A stretch of 64,000 bases of DNA. Origin: Arcticibacterium luteifluviistationis (GTDB taxonomy: Bacteria; Bacteroidota; Bacteroidia; Cytophagales; Spirosomataceae). The notes under the pieces are model-generated. The model was not told the origin of the DNA. It ran no database searches and saw nothing but the letters and a program-made list of their open reading frames with translations. A program made the translations under genes and the position numbers. The stretch covers positions 1,240,001 through 1,304,000 of the forward strand of contig NZ_CP029480.1 of assembly GCF_003258705.1 (NCBI RefSeq), given 5' to 3'. Shown one piece after another: positions 36,795-45,467 of this stretch (the stretch's first letter is position 1; each line of letters opens with the position of its first letter).

Positions 36795-39161
36795 ATGAAA
36801 AACATACTCTTATTTTTATTGGCAATAGTTTTTGCCACTTCCTGTGCCCTCAAAAAAGAAACAGTGTATCTTTTTGTGGCTAAAAATGGAGAAATCACAA
36901 ATGATGGTTCAGAAGAAAAGCCTTTTTCAAGCTTAGATGATGCCGTAAAAAGAGCAAGTGAAATAAAGGCAAGAACACCCGATGCCGAAATAAGTATTAA
37001 CATTTCAAAAGGCGATTATTATTTAAGTAGCCCCATCATAATTCCACCTAATTTAAGCGGGTTGACTATAAAAGGAACTGATGCCTCTAAAGTTAAAATT
37101 AAGGGTTCAAAGATTTTAACTGGCGATTGGCAAAAACACACGGATGACATTTACGTCATGTCCGTTTCTGAAGGTTTAGATTTTGACCAGTTGGTGGTAA
37201 ACGACAAAGCACAGATTTTGGCACGTTACCCAAACTATGACGAAAGCTCACAATATTGGCAAGGCTATGCGGCAGATGCTATTTCAAAAGAAAGATTGGC
37301 GAGCTGGGAAAAACCTCAGGGAGCTATATTTAATGTTTTACACTCAGGCAGATGGGGTGGATTTCATTATTTAGTATCGGGAATAAATAAAGACGGCACT
37401 GCCATTTTAGAAGGTGGACACCAAAACAACCGATACTCCAAACCTCACGAAGAATTTAGGATGGTTGAAAACGTCTTTGAAGAATTGGACAGTCCAGGCG
37501 AATGGTATTTAGACGCATCAGCAAATAAACTGTACTTCTGGCCTCAAAAAGAACTAGACTTAAACACCGCCGATATAGAAGTGTCACAACTGAAAGACCT
37601 AATTCAAATTGTGGGTACGCTAGAAAATCCAGTAAGAGATGTGAATATTAGCGGCATCACCTTTGAAAATACGAAACGAACTTTCATGGAGGATTTTGAA
37701 CCTCTTTTAAGGAGCGACTGGACTATTTATAGAGGAAGCGTTCTCTTTCTAGAAGGTACTGAAAATTGCAAGATTGAAAATAACGAATTCACTAATCTCG
37801 GTGGAAATGCCATCATGGCGAGTAAATACAATGATGGTTTGCTTATAAAAGGTAACCATATTCATGAATGTGGTGCTAGTGCTATATCGTTTATTGGCGA
37901 CCCATCGGCGGTTAGGTCGCCGTCGTTTACTTATAAAGAGTTTGTTCCACTTGCTGAGATAGACACGGTAGCTGGGCCACAAAATGAATTATACCCAAGA
38001 AACTGTTTGGTGGAAGATAATCTCATTTACAGAATTGGTAGAATAGAGAAACAAACGGCAGGAGTCCAGATTTCTATGGCAATGGACATTACTGTCAAGA
38101 ATAATAGTATTTATGATGTTCCAAGGGCTGGAATAAACATTGGTGATGGCACTTGGGGTGGTCATATATTAGAATTTAATGATGTTTTTAACACAGTTTT
38201 AGAAACCAGCGACCATGGTTCGTTTAACTCGTGGGGCAGAGACCGCTTTTGGCATCCTAATAGAAATATCATGGATAGTATTATCGCTGCCAACCCTACG
38301 ATGTATGAATGGGACGCTATAAAGACCACCATTATCAGAAACAATCGATTCAGGTGCGACCATGGATGGGATATTGACTTGGACGACGGCTCGTCTAATT
38401 ACCATATTTACAACAATCTCCTGCTTCACAATGGTTTAAAACTCCGTGAAGGACTTAATAGAGTGGTTGAAAACAACATTATCGTCAATAACTCTTTGCA
38501 CCCTCATGTGTGGTTTGAAAACAGTGAAGACGTTTTTAGGCATAATATAATAAGTGATGGTTACAAAGACATAAGACTATCTGGCTGGGGAAAAGAGCTG
38601 GATTATAACTTATTCCCAAATGAATTAGCCTTGATGAAATCTCAACTTTATGATAGAGATGAGCATAGCATTTATGGTGACCCAATGTTTAAAGACCCGG
38701 AAAACTTAGATTTCACGGTGGCAAGCAACTCTCCTGCCATAGAAATAGGTTTTGAAAACTTCCCTATGCATCAATTTGGCGTACAAAAACCGGAATTAAA
38801 GGAGATTGCCAAAACACCAGAAGGTATTGAATTAGCAAACACCTCGGAAGTAAATATTGAGAATGCACTCATAGTGCCGTGGTTAGGAAACGAATTAAAA
38901 AGTGTGGAATCGGAGCAAGAGCAATCTGCTTACGGCTTGAGCAAAGCAGAAGGTGTAATACTTGTAAACATTAGAAAAGATAGCCCTGCCGTTAAAAACG
39001 ATGGCCTGAAAAAAGGTGATGTTATCATAGAGGCGGCAGGTAAAAAAATCAAAACGGTCAAAGACTTTTTCCAAGTTAATTTAGAAAACAAGACAGGCAA
39101 TTTGGACTTAACAATAATGCGTAATCAATCAGAAAAAAACATAACCATTAACACTAAATAA
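36795..39161 (+). CDS. Parallel beta-helix lipoprotein with C-terminal PDZ domain
   Basis: The 788-residue lipoprotein (lipobox ATSC, Cys about 17) has an N-terminal GH141/GH120-like entry region (FVAKNGEITNDGSEEKPFSSL...). A right-handed parallel beta-helix follows (about 270-640, many N-x-I/F-x-N turns), with the strongly conserved WGGHILEFNDVFNT and HGSFNSWGRDRFW. After the linker AIEIGFENFPMHQFG, the last 90 residues form a PDZ domain (ILVNIRKDSPAVKNDGLKKGDVIIEAAGKKI...). It is probably a glycoside hydrolase or lyase. A PDZ tail on a beta-helix carbohydrate enzyme is unusual. The closest relative in the window is the protein at 45468, with the same ending. Confidence 0.8.
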   Translation: MKNILLFLLAIVFATSCALKKETVYLFVAKNGEITNDGSEEKPFSSLDDAVKRASEIKARTPDAEISINISKGDYYLSSPIIIPPNLSGLTIKGTDASKVKIKGSKILTGDWQKHTDDIYVMSVSEGLDFDQLVVNDKAQILARYPNYDESSQYWQGYAADAISKERLASWEKPQGAIFNVLHSGRWGGFHYLVSGINKDGTAILEGGHQNNRYSKPHEEFRMVENVFEELDSPGEWYLDASANKLYFWPQKELDLNTADIEVSQLKDLIQIVGTLENPVRDVNISGITFENTKRTFMEDFEPLLRSDWTIYRGSVLFLEGTENCKIENNEFTNLGGNAIMASKYNDGLLIKGNHIHECGASAISFIGDPSAVRSPSFTYKEFVPLAEIDTVAGPQNELYPRNCLVEDNLIYRIGRIEKQTAGVQISMAMDITVKNNSIYDVPRAGINIGDGTWGGHILEFNDVFNTVLETSDHGSFNSWGRDRFWHPNRNIMDSIIAANPTMYEWDAIKTTIIRNNRFRCDHGWDIDLDDGSSNYHIYNNLLLHNGLKLREGLNRVVENNIIVNNSLHPHVWFENSEDVFRHNIISDGYKDIRLSGWGKELDYNLFPNELALMKSQLYDRDEHSIYGDPMFKDPENLDFTVASNSPAIEIGFENFPMHQFGVQKPELKEIAKTPEGIELANTSEVNIENALIVPWLGNELKSVESEQEQSAYGLSKAEGVILVNIRKDSPAVKNDGLKKGDVIIEAAGKKIKTVKDFFQVNLENKTGNLDLTIMRNQSEKNITINTK

Positions 39162-40529
39162 ATGAAGATGAAATACTTACAAAAACTAGCACTCCTAACA
39201 TTGGTGCTCTTTGGTACCAATGTTGGATATGCACAAAGTAGTGCTAATAAGAAACTATCAGACGACGAGCGTATGGAATGGTGGCGAGATTCCAAGTTCG
39301 GTATGTTTATTCACTGGGGAGCATACTCTGTGATAGGAGGAGAGCGAGGAACCAATATTGCTGGAGGTGGTGCAGAATGGGCCATGGATAAATTAGATTA
39401 CACCGTTGAGGATTATGAGAAATTCCCAGAAATGTTCAATCCCGTATTCTTCGATGCTGACGCATGGGTAACTATGGCAAAGGACGCTGGGATGAAGTAT
39501 ATTGTAATTACCTCTAAACATCACGAGGGTTTTGGACTGTGGGATTCTAAAGTATCAGATTATGACATCATGGATACGTCTCCTTTTAAGCGAGATATTA
39601 TCAAAGAGTTATCAGAGGCTTGTAAAAAACAAGGCATCATATTTTGTTTTTACTATTCTATTGTAGACTGGCATCATCCACAAGCACAAGGAAATTTATA
39701 TCCTAATTACAACATTGCACAGCATGATGATCCCTCTGTAGTAAATCCAGAATTTCCTGAATATTATAAAAACTACATGAAACCTCAAGTAAAGGAGCTT
39801 TTGACTAACTATGGTGATGTAGGAGTAGTATGGTTTGATGGCGATTGGATTTCAGATTATACAACAGAAATGGGTAAAGACCTTTATAAATTCATTCGTG
39901 AGATTCAACCAAATACCATTGTAAACAACCGAGTAGACAAAGGCCGTAATGGAATGGAAGGCATGGATATGGAAGGTGAATTTGCTGGCGATTTTGGTAC
40001 ACCAGAGCAAGAAATTCCGGATACAGGGATTGATTCTGACTGGGAAGCCTGCATGACTATGAATGGCTCTTGGGGCTATAAACCATCAGATAATAAGTGG
40101 AAAAGCAGCGAAGACCTTATTCAAAAGCTAGTAGATATTGTTTCTAAAGGCGGTAACTTTTTGTTAAACATTGGTCCTGACGGTTTTGGAAGATTCCCTG
40201 CAGAAAGTATTAGACGTTTAAAGGCTATGGGAGAATGGACTAAAACGAACGGAGAAGCCATTTATGGAGCTTCGGCGAGTCCTTATGAGAAACCAAAATG
40301 GGGGCGTTACACAGAAAAAGACGGTGTTATTTATGCACATGTTTTTGATTGGCCAAAAACTGGAACATTAAAGCTACACAAAGACATTAAAGTTAAAAGA
40401 GCGACAGTATTAACTGCCCCTGATACCACATTAGAATTCCTTGGAACATCTCGTGAAGTATTAGTCAGTGTTCCTTTGTTGGCTCCAGATGCTACAGTTT
40501 CTGTTATTAAAATAGAACTATCTGAATAA
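39162..40529 (+). CDS. GH29 alpha-L-fucosidase
   Basis: The 455-residue secreted enzyme (signal peptide to about YAQ, residue 25) shows the GH29 barrel: FGMFIHWGAYSV, YIVITSKHHEGFGLWDSKVSDYD, nucleophile Asp226 in VVWFDGDW and NFLLNIGPDGFG, followed by a short C-terminal beta domain. The general acid/base is not obvious from sequence. It cleaves terminal alpha-linked L-fucose with retention. The ATG directly abuts the stop of the beta-helix gene. It is the last gene of the 25.4-40.5 kb run and the clearest indication that the target glycan carries fucose. Confidence 0.94.
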   Translation: MKMKYLQKLALLTLVLFGTNVGYAQSSANKKLSDDERMEWWRDSKFGMFIHWGAYSVIGGERGTNIAGGGAEWAMDKLDYTVEDYEKFPEMFNPVFFDADAWVTMAKDAGMKYIVITSKHHEGFGLWDSKVSDYDIMDTSPFKRDIIKELSEACKKQGIIFCFYYSIVDWHHPQAQGNLYPNYNIAQHDDPSVVNPEFPEYYKNYMKPQVKELLTNYGDVGVVWFDGDWISDYTTEMGKDLYKFIREIQPNTIVNNRVDKGRNGMEGMDMEGEFAGDFGTPEQEIPDTGIDSDWEACMTMNGSWGYKPSDNKWKSSEDLIQKLVDIVSKGGNFLLNIGPDGFGRFPAESIRRLKAMGEWTKTNGEAIYGASASPYEKPKWGRYTEKDGVIYAHVFDWPKTGTLKLHKDIKVKRATVLTAPDTTLEFLGTSREVLVSVPLLAPDATVSVIKIELSE

Positions 40530-40539
40530 AAATTAAATA

Positions 40540-40580
40540 GCCATTCCTTCAGGTTAATCATCTGAAGGGTATGGCCATTT
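40540..40580 (+). terminator. Hairpin terminator after GH29
   Basis: GCCAT-T-CCTTCAG (40540-40552) pairs with CTGAAGG-GT-ATGGC (40562-40575) around a 9-nt loop, followed by CATTTTAATCC. It lies 10 bp after the GH29 stop and ends the 15-kb gene run. The T-tract is weak. Confidence 0.65.
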
Positions 40581-41028
40581 TAATCCTTATTGAAAACCAA
40601 TCCTATAAAATATATTGACTTGTTTTTTGATTTCTTTAAAGCATATAGTTTTCCAGGCAGAAGGTTAGAAAACAAAGATCGGCTCAGCTTTCATCTGTGT
40701 TTAAAACCAGATGAGATTGACCGGAACACAGAAGTCTTTAGGTAGAAATACGGTTCATTCTAATGTAAAAGTTTACGAATTTATAGCACCTTTAATCACA
40801 CTAGACTCTGTTCTTACAATTCATAAATCTTGTATTCTTTTTTTGATAAAACAAGCTAAACCTATCACTCTAAACACATAACTAACAATCATTTGCAGGC
40901 CTAATCCTCCGTTCCTTTGTTTACAATTTTCAACATTAAATAATAGCTTTTTTTGTACTCTTTGTTATTATAACAAATACCATTTATTTAAAAATGAATA
41001 CCTTTTTATAGCATGAAAACTGATTTAA
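40581..41028. promoter_or_regulatory. Intergenic region with inverted repeat upstream of DUF4249
   Basis: No gene is seen. A perfect inverted repeat TTTGTTA (40961-40967) / TAACAAA (40971-40977) lies 51 bp before the DUF4249 ATG and overlaps a TACTCTTTG string that resembles a -7 element with one extra base. It is a candidate operator for the DUF4249-TonB receptor operon. A CATCTG/CAGATG hairpin near 40700 is of unknown meaning. Confidence 0.4.
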
Positions 41029-42165
41029 ATGAAAACTAACTTTTTAGCTAAAAGTATTATTTTTTTCATCCTTATGTCTTGCACTAGCCCTGTAACTCCA
41101 GAGTTTGACATAAAAGATGGTCTTATTTCCGTGGATTCATTTTTATCAAATTTCCCCGGATCTTCTTATACGAAAATTTATAAACTAAACGAGTTTAATA
41201 TAGGCCTAAATCAATACGTAAATACACCTGTGACTGGAGCAGAAGTGTTTTTAATTAATTCAGATACTGGTGAAGCTGTACAGATGACAGAAGATAATGA
41301 GGTGTATTTACCACCGAATGATTTTGTAGGCTCAGTAGGTGATACTTGGCAGTTGAGTATTAAAATGGAAGATGGTATAGAATATCATTCTTCCCCAGAA
41401 ACTATGGCTGACCTAGTTGAACTATCGGATATAAATGCAGAATACAAAACAGAAATAGAGTACAACAAGGCTGTTGGTCGTTTTGTCCCTGGACATTCTA
41501 TTCAAGCAATTTTTGATGATCCTCTTGAAAAAGGAAACTTCTATTATTGGGGTTATAGAATATTTCAAAAAAAAGATATTTGCCAAGTATGCTCAATTGC
41601 TAACTATTTTAGAAACAATGCTTGTATTCCTTATACAGATGACCCTAGTACACCCGGGTTAAGACCATATTTTACCTATTCATGTCAATCAGCTTGCTGG
41701 GAAATAGACTATAATACAGGGATAAATATTTTTGCGGACGATTTTATTAACGGTGATACAATTAAAATGCCCGTAGCTAATATTCTATTGGAAAATAAAA
41801 GAAATTTTTTAATAGAAATTCAACAATACTCTATTTCTGCCTCTGCATACAAATATTACGAAATACTAAAGAAAATAACGGAGGAAAGTGGCGGTTTAAA
41901 TTCGCCTCCTCCTGCGGCATTGATTGGCAATATGTTTAACCCAAATGACGATAATGAATATGTTTTAGGAAGGTTTACAGCAGCGGCGGCATCAGAAAAA
42001 AGACTAATGGTTAAACTTTCAGGAATAAAAGAAACACAATTAATACCAGGCTATGCTATAATAGAAGAAACCAACCCCATTTCAGAAAACCGAAGGGTCT
42101 ATACTGCTCCCTGTGGCCCTGAAACACGATATAGTACTAACTTGGAGCCAGATGGTTGGGAATAA
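41029..42165 (+). CDS. DUF4249 lipoprotein
   Basis: The 378-residue lipoprotein has its lipobox at LMSC (Cys about 17). The body is all-beta and matches the DUF4249 family, with SVDSFLSN near the start, a central Cys-rich insert (CQVCSIANYFRNNAC and SCQSACW) and a C-terminal phrase GYAIIEETNP. DUF4249 proteins are encoded next to a TonB receptor in Bacteroidota and are thought to sit on the cell surface with it, analogous in position to SusD but unrelated in fold. The receptor gene follows 28 bp downstream. Ligand unknown. Confidence 0.85.
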   Translation: MKTNFLAKSIIFFILMSCTSPVTPEFDIKDGLISVDSFLSNFPGSSYTKIYKLNEFNIGLNQYVNTPVTGAEVFLINSDTGEAVQMTEDNEVYLPPNDFVGSVGDTWQLSIKMEDGIEYHSSPETMADLVELSDINAEYKTEIEYNKAVGRFVPGHSIQAIFDDPLEKGNFYYWGYRIFQKKDICQVCSIANYFRNNACIPYTDDPSTPGLRPYFTYSCQSACWEIDYNTGINIFADDFINGDTIKMPVANILLENKRNFLIEIQQYSISASAYKYYEILKKITEESGGLNSPPPAALIGNMFNPNDDNEYVLGRFTAAAASEKRLMVKLSGIKETQLIPGYAIIEETNPISENRRVYTAPCGPETRYSTNLEPDGWE

Positions 42166-42193
42166 TAAAAATTCATAGAATGCAACTACCATT

Positions 42194-44596
42194 ATGAAAA
42201 TATCCTATTTAAGTCTGCTACTATTTTTGATTTGCTTTAAAAGTTTGGGTCAAAAAGAAATGCTCAAATTAAATATTCAAGTAATAGATAGCGTAACAAA
42301 TACTCCATTAGAGAATGCTAATATTTCCATTAAACCCTGTTCATGTGGTGGAATGTCTGATGCTGAAGGATTATTTTCGATAAGCCTACCGGCTAAAAGT
42401 TATCAAGTAAGTACATCATATATTGGATTTAAGGAAAATAGACAAACGCTGGTTTTAGGTAAAAATACTTTTGTCAAGGTTTTTCTTAATGAAGACCAAG
42501 GAAACCTATCTGAGATAATAGTAAAAGCAAAAAAAGATAATCTAGAGTCTCCACAAATGGGGCTTTTAGCATTAAAAGCTAGCGAATTAAAAAAAATACC
42601 CGCTGCACTTGGCGAATTTGACGTTTTACGAAGTATAACCTTAATGGCAGGGGTAAATAATTCAGGCGAAGTGAGCAATGGTGTATCTATAAGAGGCGGA
42701 ACCCTAGATCAAACTTTATTATTGTATGAATATGCCCCGGTTTTTAACCCGACTCATCTATTTGGGTTATTTTCCGTTTTTACTCCAGACGCTTTAGCTT
42801 CTGTAGATATTTTTAAAGCTAATATCCCTGCAAAGTATGGAGGTCGGTCAACTTCTGTTGTTGATATCAAAGTCAAAAACCCACTTGTAGACAAATTCAA
42901 ACTCTCTGGAGGTATCGGATTGGTTTCAAGCAGATTAACAGTAGAAACTCCTCTTATAAAGGATAAACTTATGGTGATTGCAGGTGTAAGAGCAGGTTTG
43001 ACCGATTTTTTACTCCCTATTTTCTCAAAAGACCTTAAGAATATAAAAGCTAATTTTTATGATGGAACCATTAAGCTTATGTACTTACCAACTAGAAAAG
43101 ACCAGCTGTCATTTACAGGATTTTATAGTAAAGATTTTTATCAAATAGATTTAATTACTAAAATCAAAGGTTTTACTTCTGAAATAAATCAATATGATTT
43201 TGAAACAAACAATGGGACATTAAAATGGTTACACAACTTTAATGATAAAACTAGTCTTAAAACCGTATTAGTCCGCAGTTATTATACTCCAAAAAACATT
43301 ATTCCCGAGTTAGAAAGTTCTAATAAAATTGAGTATCAATCTAAAATTAATTATTCCAGTCTAACTACTGAGATTTCTCAATATGTCTCCCAAAAATTTG
43401 ATTTCTATTCAGGAGTTCAACTGAATAAATACAAGATCAATCCAGGAGACCTTAACCCAGGAACAGCCACAAATGTTTTACCCATTTCTTTATTAGAAGA
43501 AAACAGTTACGAGCTTTCCGCTTATTCTAATTTTAATTGGAACCCATCTAGTCATTTGTCCTTTGCAGCAGGTTTTAGGTATAACCAGTTTCTATTCCAA
43601 GGTCCCTATGTATTAAATATTTATGACGAAACAGGGAATGTCATATTAGATTCTGAATTTATTAAAAAAGGGGAAAAAGTGAAGTCATATAATAATCTTG
43701 AACCTAGGTTCGGAGCTAGCCTTAAAATAAATAAGACTACATCTATTAAAGCTAGTTACTCAAAAGCAAATCAGTATTTGCAAAACATATATAATAGCAC
43801 TACTCCTTTACCTACTTCAAGGTGGAAAACGTCAGACTCTTTTATAAAGCCCCAAAGTAGTGATTCTTTCGGAATCGGAGTATTTAAAAACATAAATGAC
43901 GGTGCAATAGATTTAAGTTTAGAGGGATATTACAGAAATTCAAAGAATAACTTAACATATAAGCCGGGAGCCGATTTTTTCTTGGCAGAGTCCGTAGAAC
44001 AAAGTTTACAGCAAATAAAAGGGAAAGCTTATGGAGTTGAGTTGAGCTTCAAAAAAAATGGAGGCAAGGTTAATGGTTGGTTAAATTATACTTGGTCCAG
44101 AAGCTTGTTGCGTTCTGATGGAGATGAGTTAGCAAATAGAATAAATAATAACAACTGGTTTAATTCAGATTTTGATAGACCACATGTTTTAAATGCTAAT
44201 ATCTTTATTAAATCAAATAGCTATAACACAATTAGTTTTAACTTCACAGGACAAACGGGCAGGCCCTATACTATCCCAAATGGTATTTTTCAATTAAAAA
44301 ACGTAGATGTTCCTATTTTTTTAGAACGTAATAATTCGCGTTTACCAACCTATCACCGTTTAGATTTTTCTTGGAAAATAGAAAATAATAAAAAAGAGAA
44401 TCCACGTTGGCTGGGCGATTGGACCTTTACGGTCTACAATGTCTATGGAAGAAAAAATGCTTACAGCAAATTCTACACACAACGCTCTGGAAACCTTGAT
44501 AAAGATTATTTTGGAGGATTTGCATTAGGATCTTATCAACTTTCAATTTCAAGGAGTCCAGTATTTGCGTTAACATACAATTTCACTTTCCATTAA
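42194..44596 (+). CDS. TonB-dependent receptor, partner of DUF4249
   Basis: The 800-residue receptor has a signal peptide (to about GLGQ, residue 18), a carboxypeptidase-regulatory-like domain (about 25-110, DAEGLFSISLPA...SYIGF), a plug (about 115-230, GEFDVLRSITLMAGV and GVSIRGGTLDQTLLLYEYAPVFNPTHLFGLFS) and a beta-barrel ending in aromatic YNFTFH. It lacks the extra features of SusC. With the DUF4249 lipoprotein it probably takes up a compound from the surface, possibly an oligosaccharide given the context, though this receptor type also serves other ligands. It sits between GH29 and DUF1080 in the middle of the glycan genes. Confidence 0.9.
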   Translation: MKISYLSLLLFLICFKSLGQKEMLKLNIQVIDSVTNTPLENANISIKPCSCGGMSDAEGLFSISLPAKSYQVSTSYIGFKENRQTLVLGKNTFVKVFLNEDQGNLSEIIVKAKKDNLESPQMGLLALKASELKKIPAALGEFDVLRSITLMAGVNNSGEVSNGVSIRGGTLDQTLLLYEYAPVFNPTHLFGLFSVFTPDALASVDIFKANIPAKYGGRSTSVVDIKVKNPLVDKFKLSGGIGLVSSRLTVETPLIKDKLMVIAGVRAGLTDFLLPIFSKDLKNIKANFYDGTIKLMYLPTRKDQLSFTGFYSKDFYQIDLITKIKGFTSEINQYDFETNNGTLKWLHNFNDKTSLKTVLVRSYYTPKNIIPELESSNKIEYQSKINYSSLTTEISQYVSQKFDFYSGVQLNKYKINPGDLNPGTATNVLPISLLEENSYELSAYSNFNWNPSSHLSFAAGFRYNQFLFQGPYVLNIYDETGNVILDSEFIKKGEKVKSYNNLEPRFGASLKINKTTSIKASYSKANQYLQNIYNSTTPLPTSRWKTSDSFIKPQSSDSFGIGVFKNINDGAIDLSLEGYYRNSKNNLTYKPGADFFLAESVEQSLQQIKGKAYGVELSFKKNGGKVNGWLNYTWSRSLLRSDGDELANRINNNNWFNSDFDRPHVLNANIFIKSNSYNTISFNFTGQTGRPYTIPNGIFQLKNVDVPIFLERNNSRLPTYHRLDFSWKIENNKKENPRWLGDWTFTVYNVYGRKNAYSKFYTQRSGNLDKDYFGGFALGSYQLSISRSPVFALTYNFTFH

Positions 44597-44631
44597 AGTA
44601 TTTTCAGAACAAAAAGTAACAACCCTAGAAA

Positions 44632-45453
44632 ATGAATAAAATAACCTTAGCAATCCTTTTTTGTATTACTGTACTTCCTTTTGCGGTTACCGCACAAAAA
44701 AAGCACAAATCAGAAAAAGGCTTTGTCCAAATCTTTAATGGAAAAAACTTTGATGGTTGGTATCTGAAACTCCGAAATGGAGATGAAGAAATGGCAAAGG
44801 AAGTTTATGCGATTGAAAATGGCATGGTACACGTTTTTAAGCACATGCCAGACAGCCTAAATCTTAACACTGGAGAAAACGCTACACATGGTCTTTTTTA
44901 TACCAAAAAGAAATATAGTAAGTACATTCTGAGATTTGAATACAAGTGGGGAAGTAAAATAACCAACAATTTTGATAGATGGCAGTACGACGCAGGTGTT
45001 TACTATCACGTTATTGATGATGCCGTCTGGCCTGTAGGCATAGAATATCAGGTCCGTTATGATCATCTTATAGATAAAAACTACACGGGCGACTTCATAC
45101 GTCCTCCTGGAGCAGATTATGACTGGTACACTACAGCAGACGGTAAATCATATTTACACCCAGATGATGGAGGGCAGTTAGAAAAAAACAAAAAGGAATG
45201 GTACCATTTTGCTAAACCTACAGAGAATTACAACGCCCTAAACGATAAATGGAATCAGTGCGAAATCATTGTTATGGGAGATCAGTACACCATTCATAAG
45301 TTAAATGGAGAAGTGGTAAATATGGCATTCAACCTTACTCCTGGAGAAGGAATCATAGGATTCCAATCTGAAACAGCAGAGATTTTCTATCGTAATATTA
45401 AAATCAAGGAGTTTGATAAGGTAATACCAGCAGAAATCTTCTTAAAAAAATAA
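44632..45453 (+). CDS. DUF1080 (3-keto-disaccharide hydrolase-like) secreted protein
   Basis: The 273-residue protein has a signal peptide (to about VTAQ, residue 22) and a concanavalin-like fold of the DUF1080 family: GFVQIFNGKNFDGWY at the start, then YILRFEYKWG, GVYYHV, GIEYQV, NQCEIIVMGDQYTIHKLNGEVVNMA and FQSETAEIFYRNIKIKEF at the end. Some family members act on 3-keto-glycosides (hydrolases or lyases); others are untested. Its neighbours are a beta-helix enzyme and sulfatase, and a cytochrome c-linked dehydrogenase lies 13 kb away, which raises a possible oxidative route. Activity here is not proven by any motif I can see. Confidence 0.85.
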   Translation: MNKITLAILFCITVLPFAVTAQKKHKSEKGFVQIFNGKNFDGWYLKLRNGDEEMAKEVYAIENGMVHVFKHMPDSLNLNTGENATHGLFYTKKKYSKYILRFEYKWGSKITNNFDRWQYDAGVYYHVIDDAVWPVGIEYQVRYDHLIDKNYTGDFIRPPGADYDWYTTADGKSYLHPDDGGQLEKNKKEWYHFAKPTENYNALNDKWNQCEIIVMGDQYTIHKLNGEVVNMAFNLTPGEGIIGFQSETAEIFYRNIKIKEFDKVIPAEIFLKK

Positions 45454-45467
45454 CACCTTTACTAAGT

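Noticed and set aside
42194-44596. SusC assignment for the receptor
   Set aside because: No SusD partner is present, and the neighbouring lipoprotein is DUF4249, so the general TonB-receptor label is safer.
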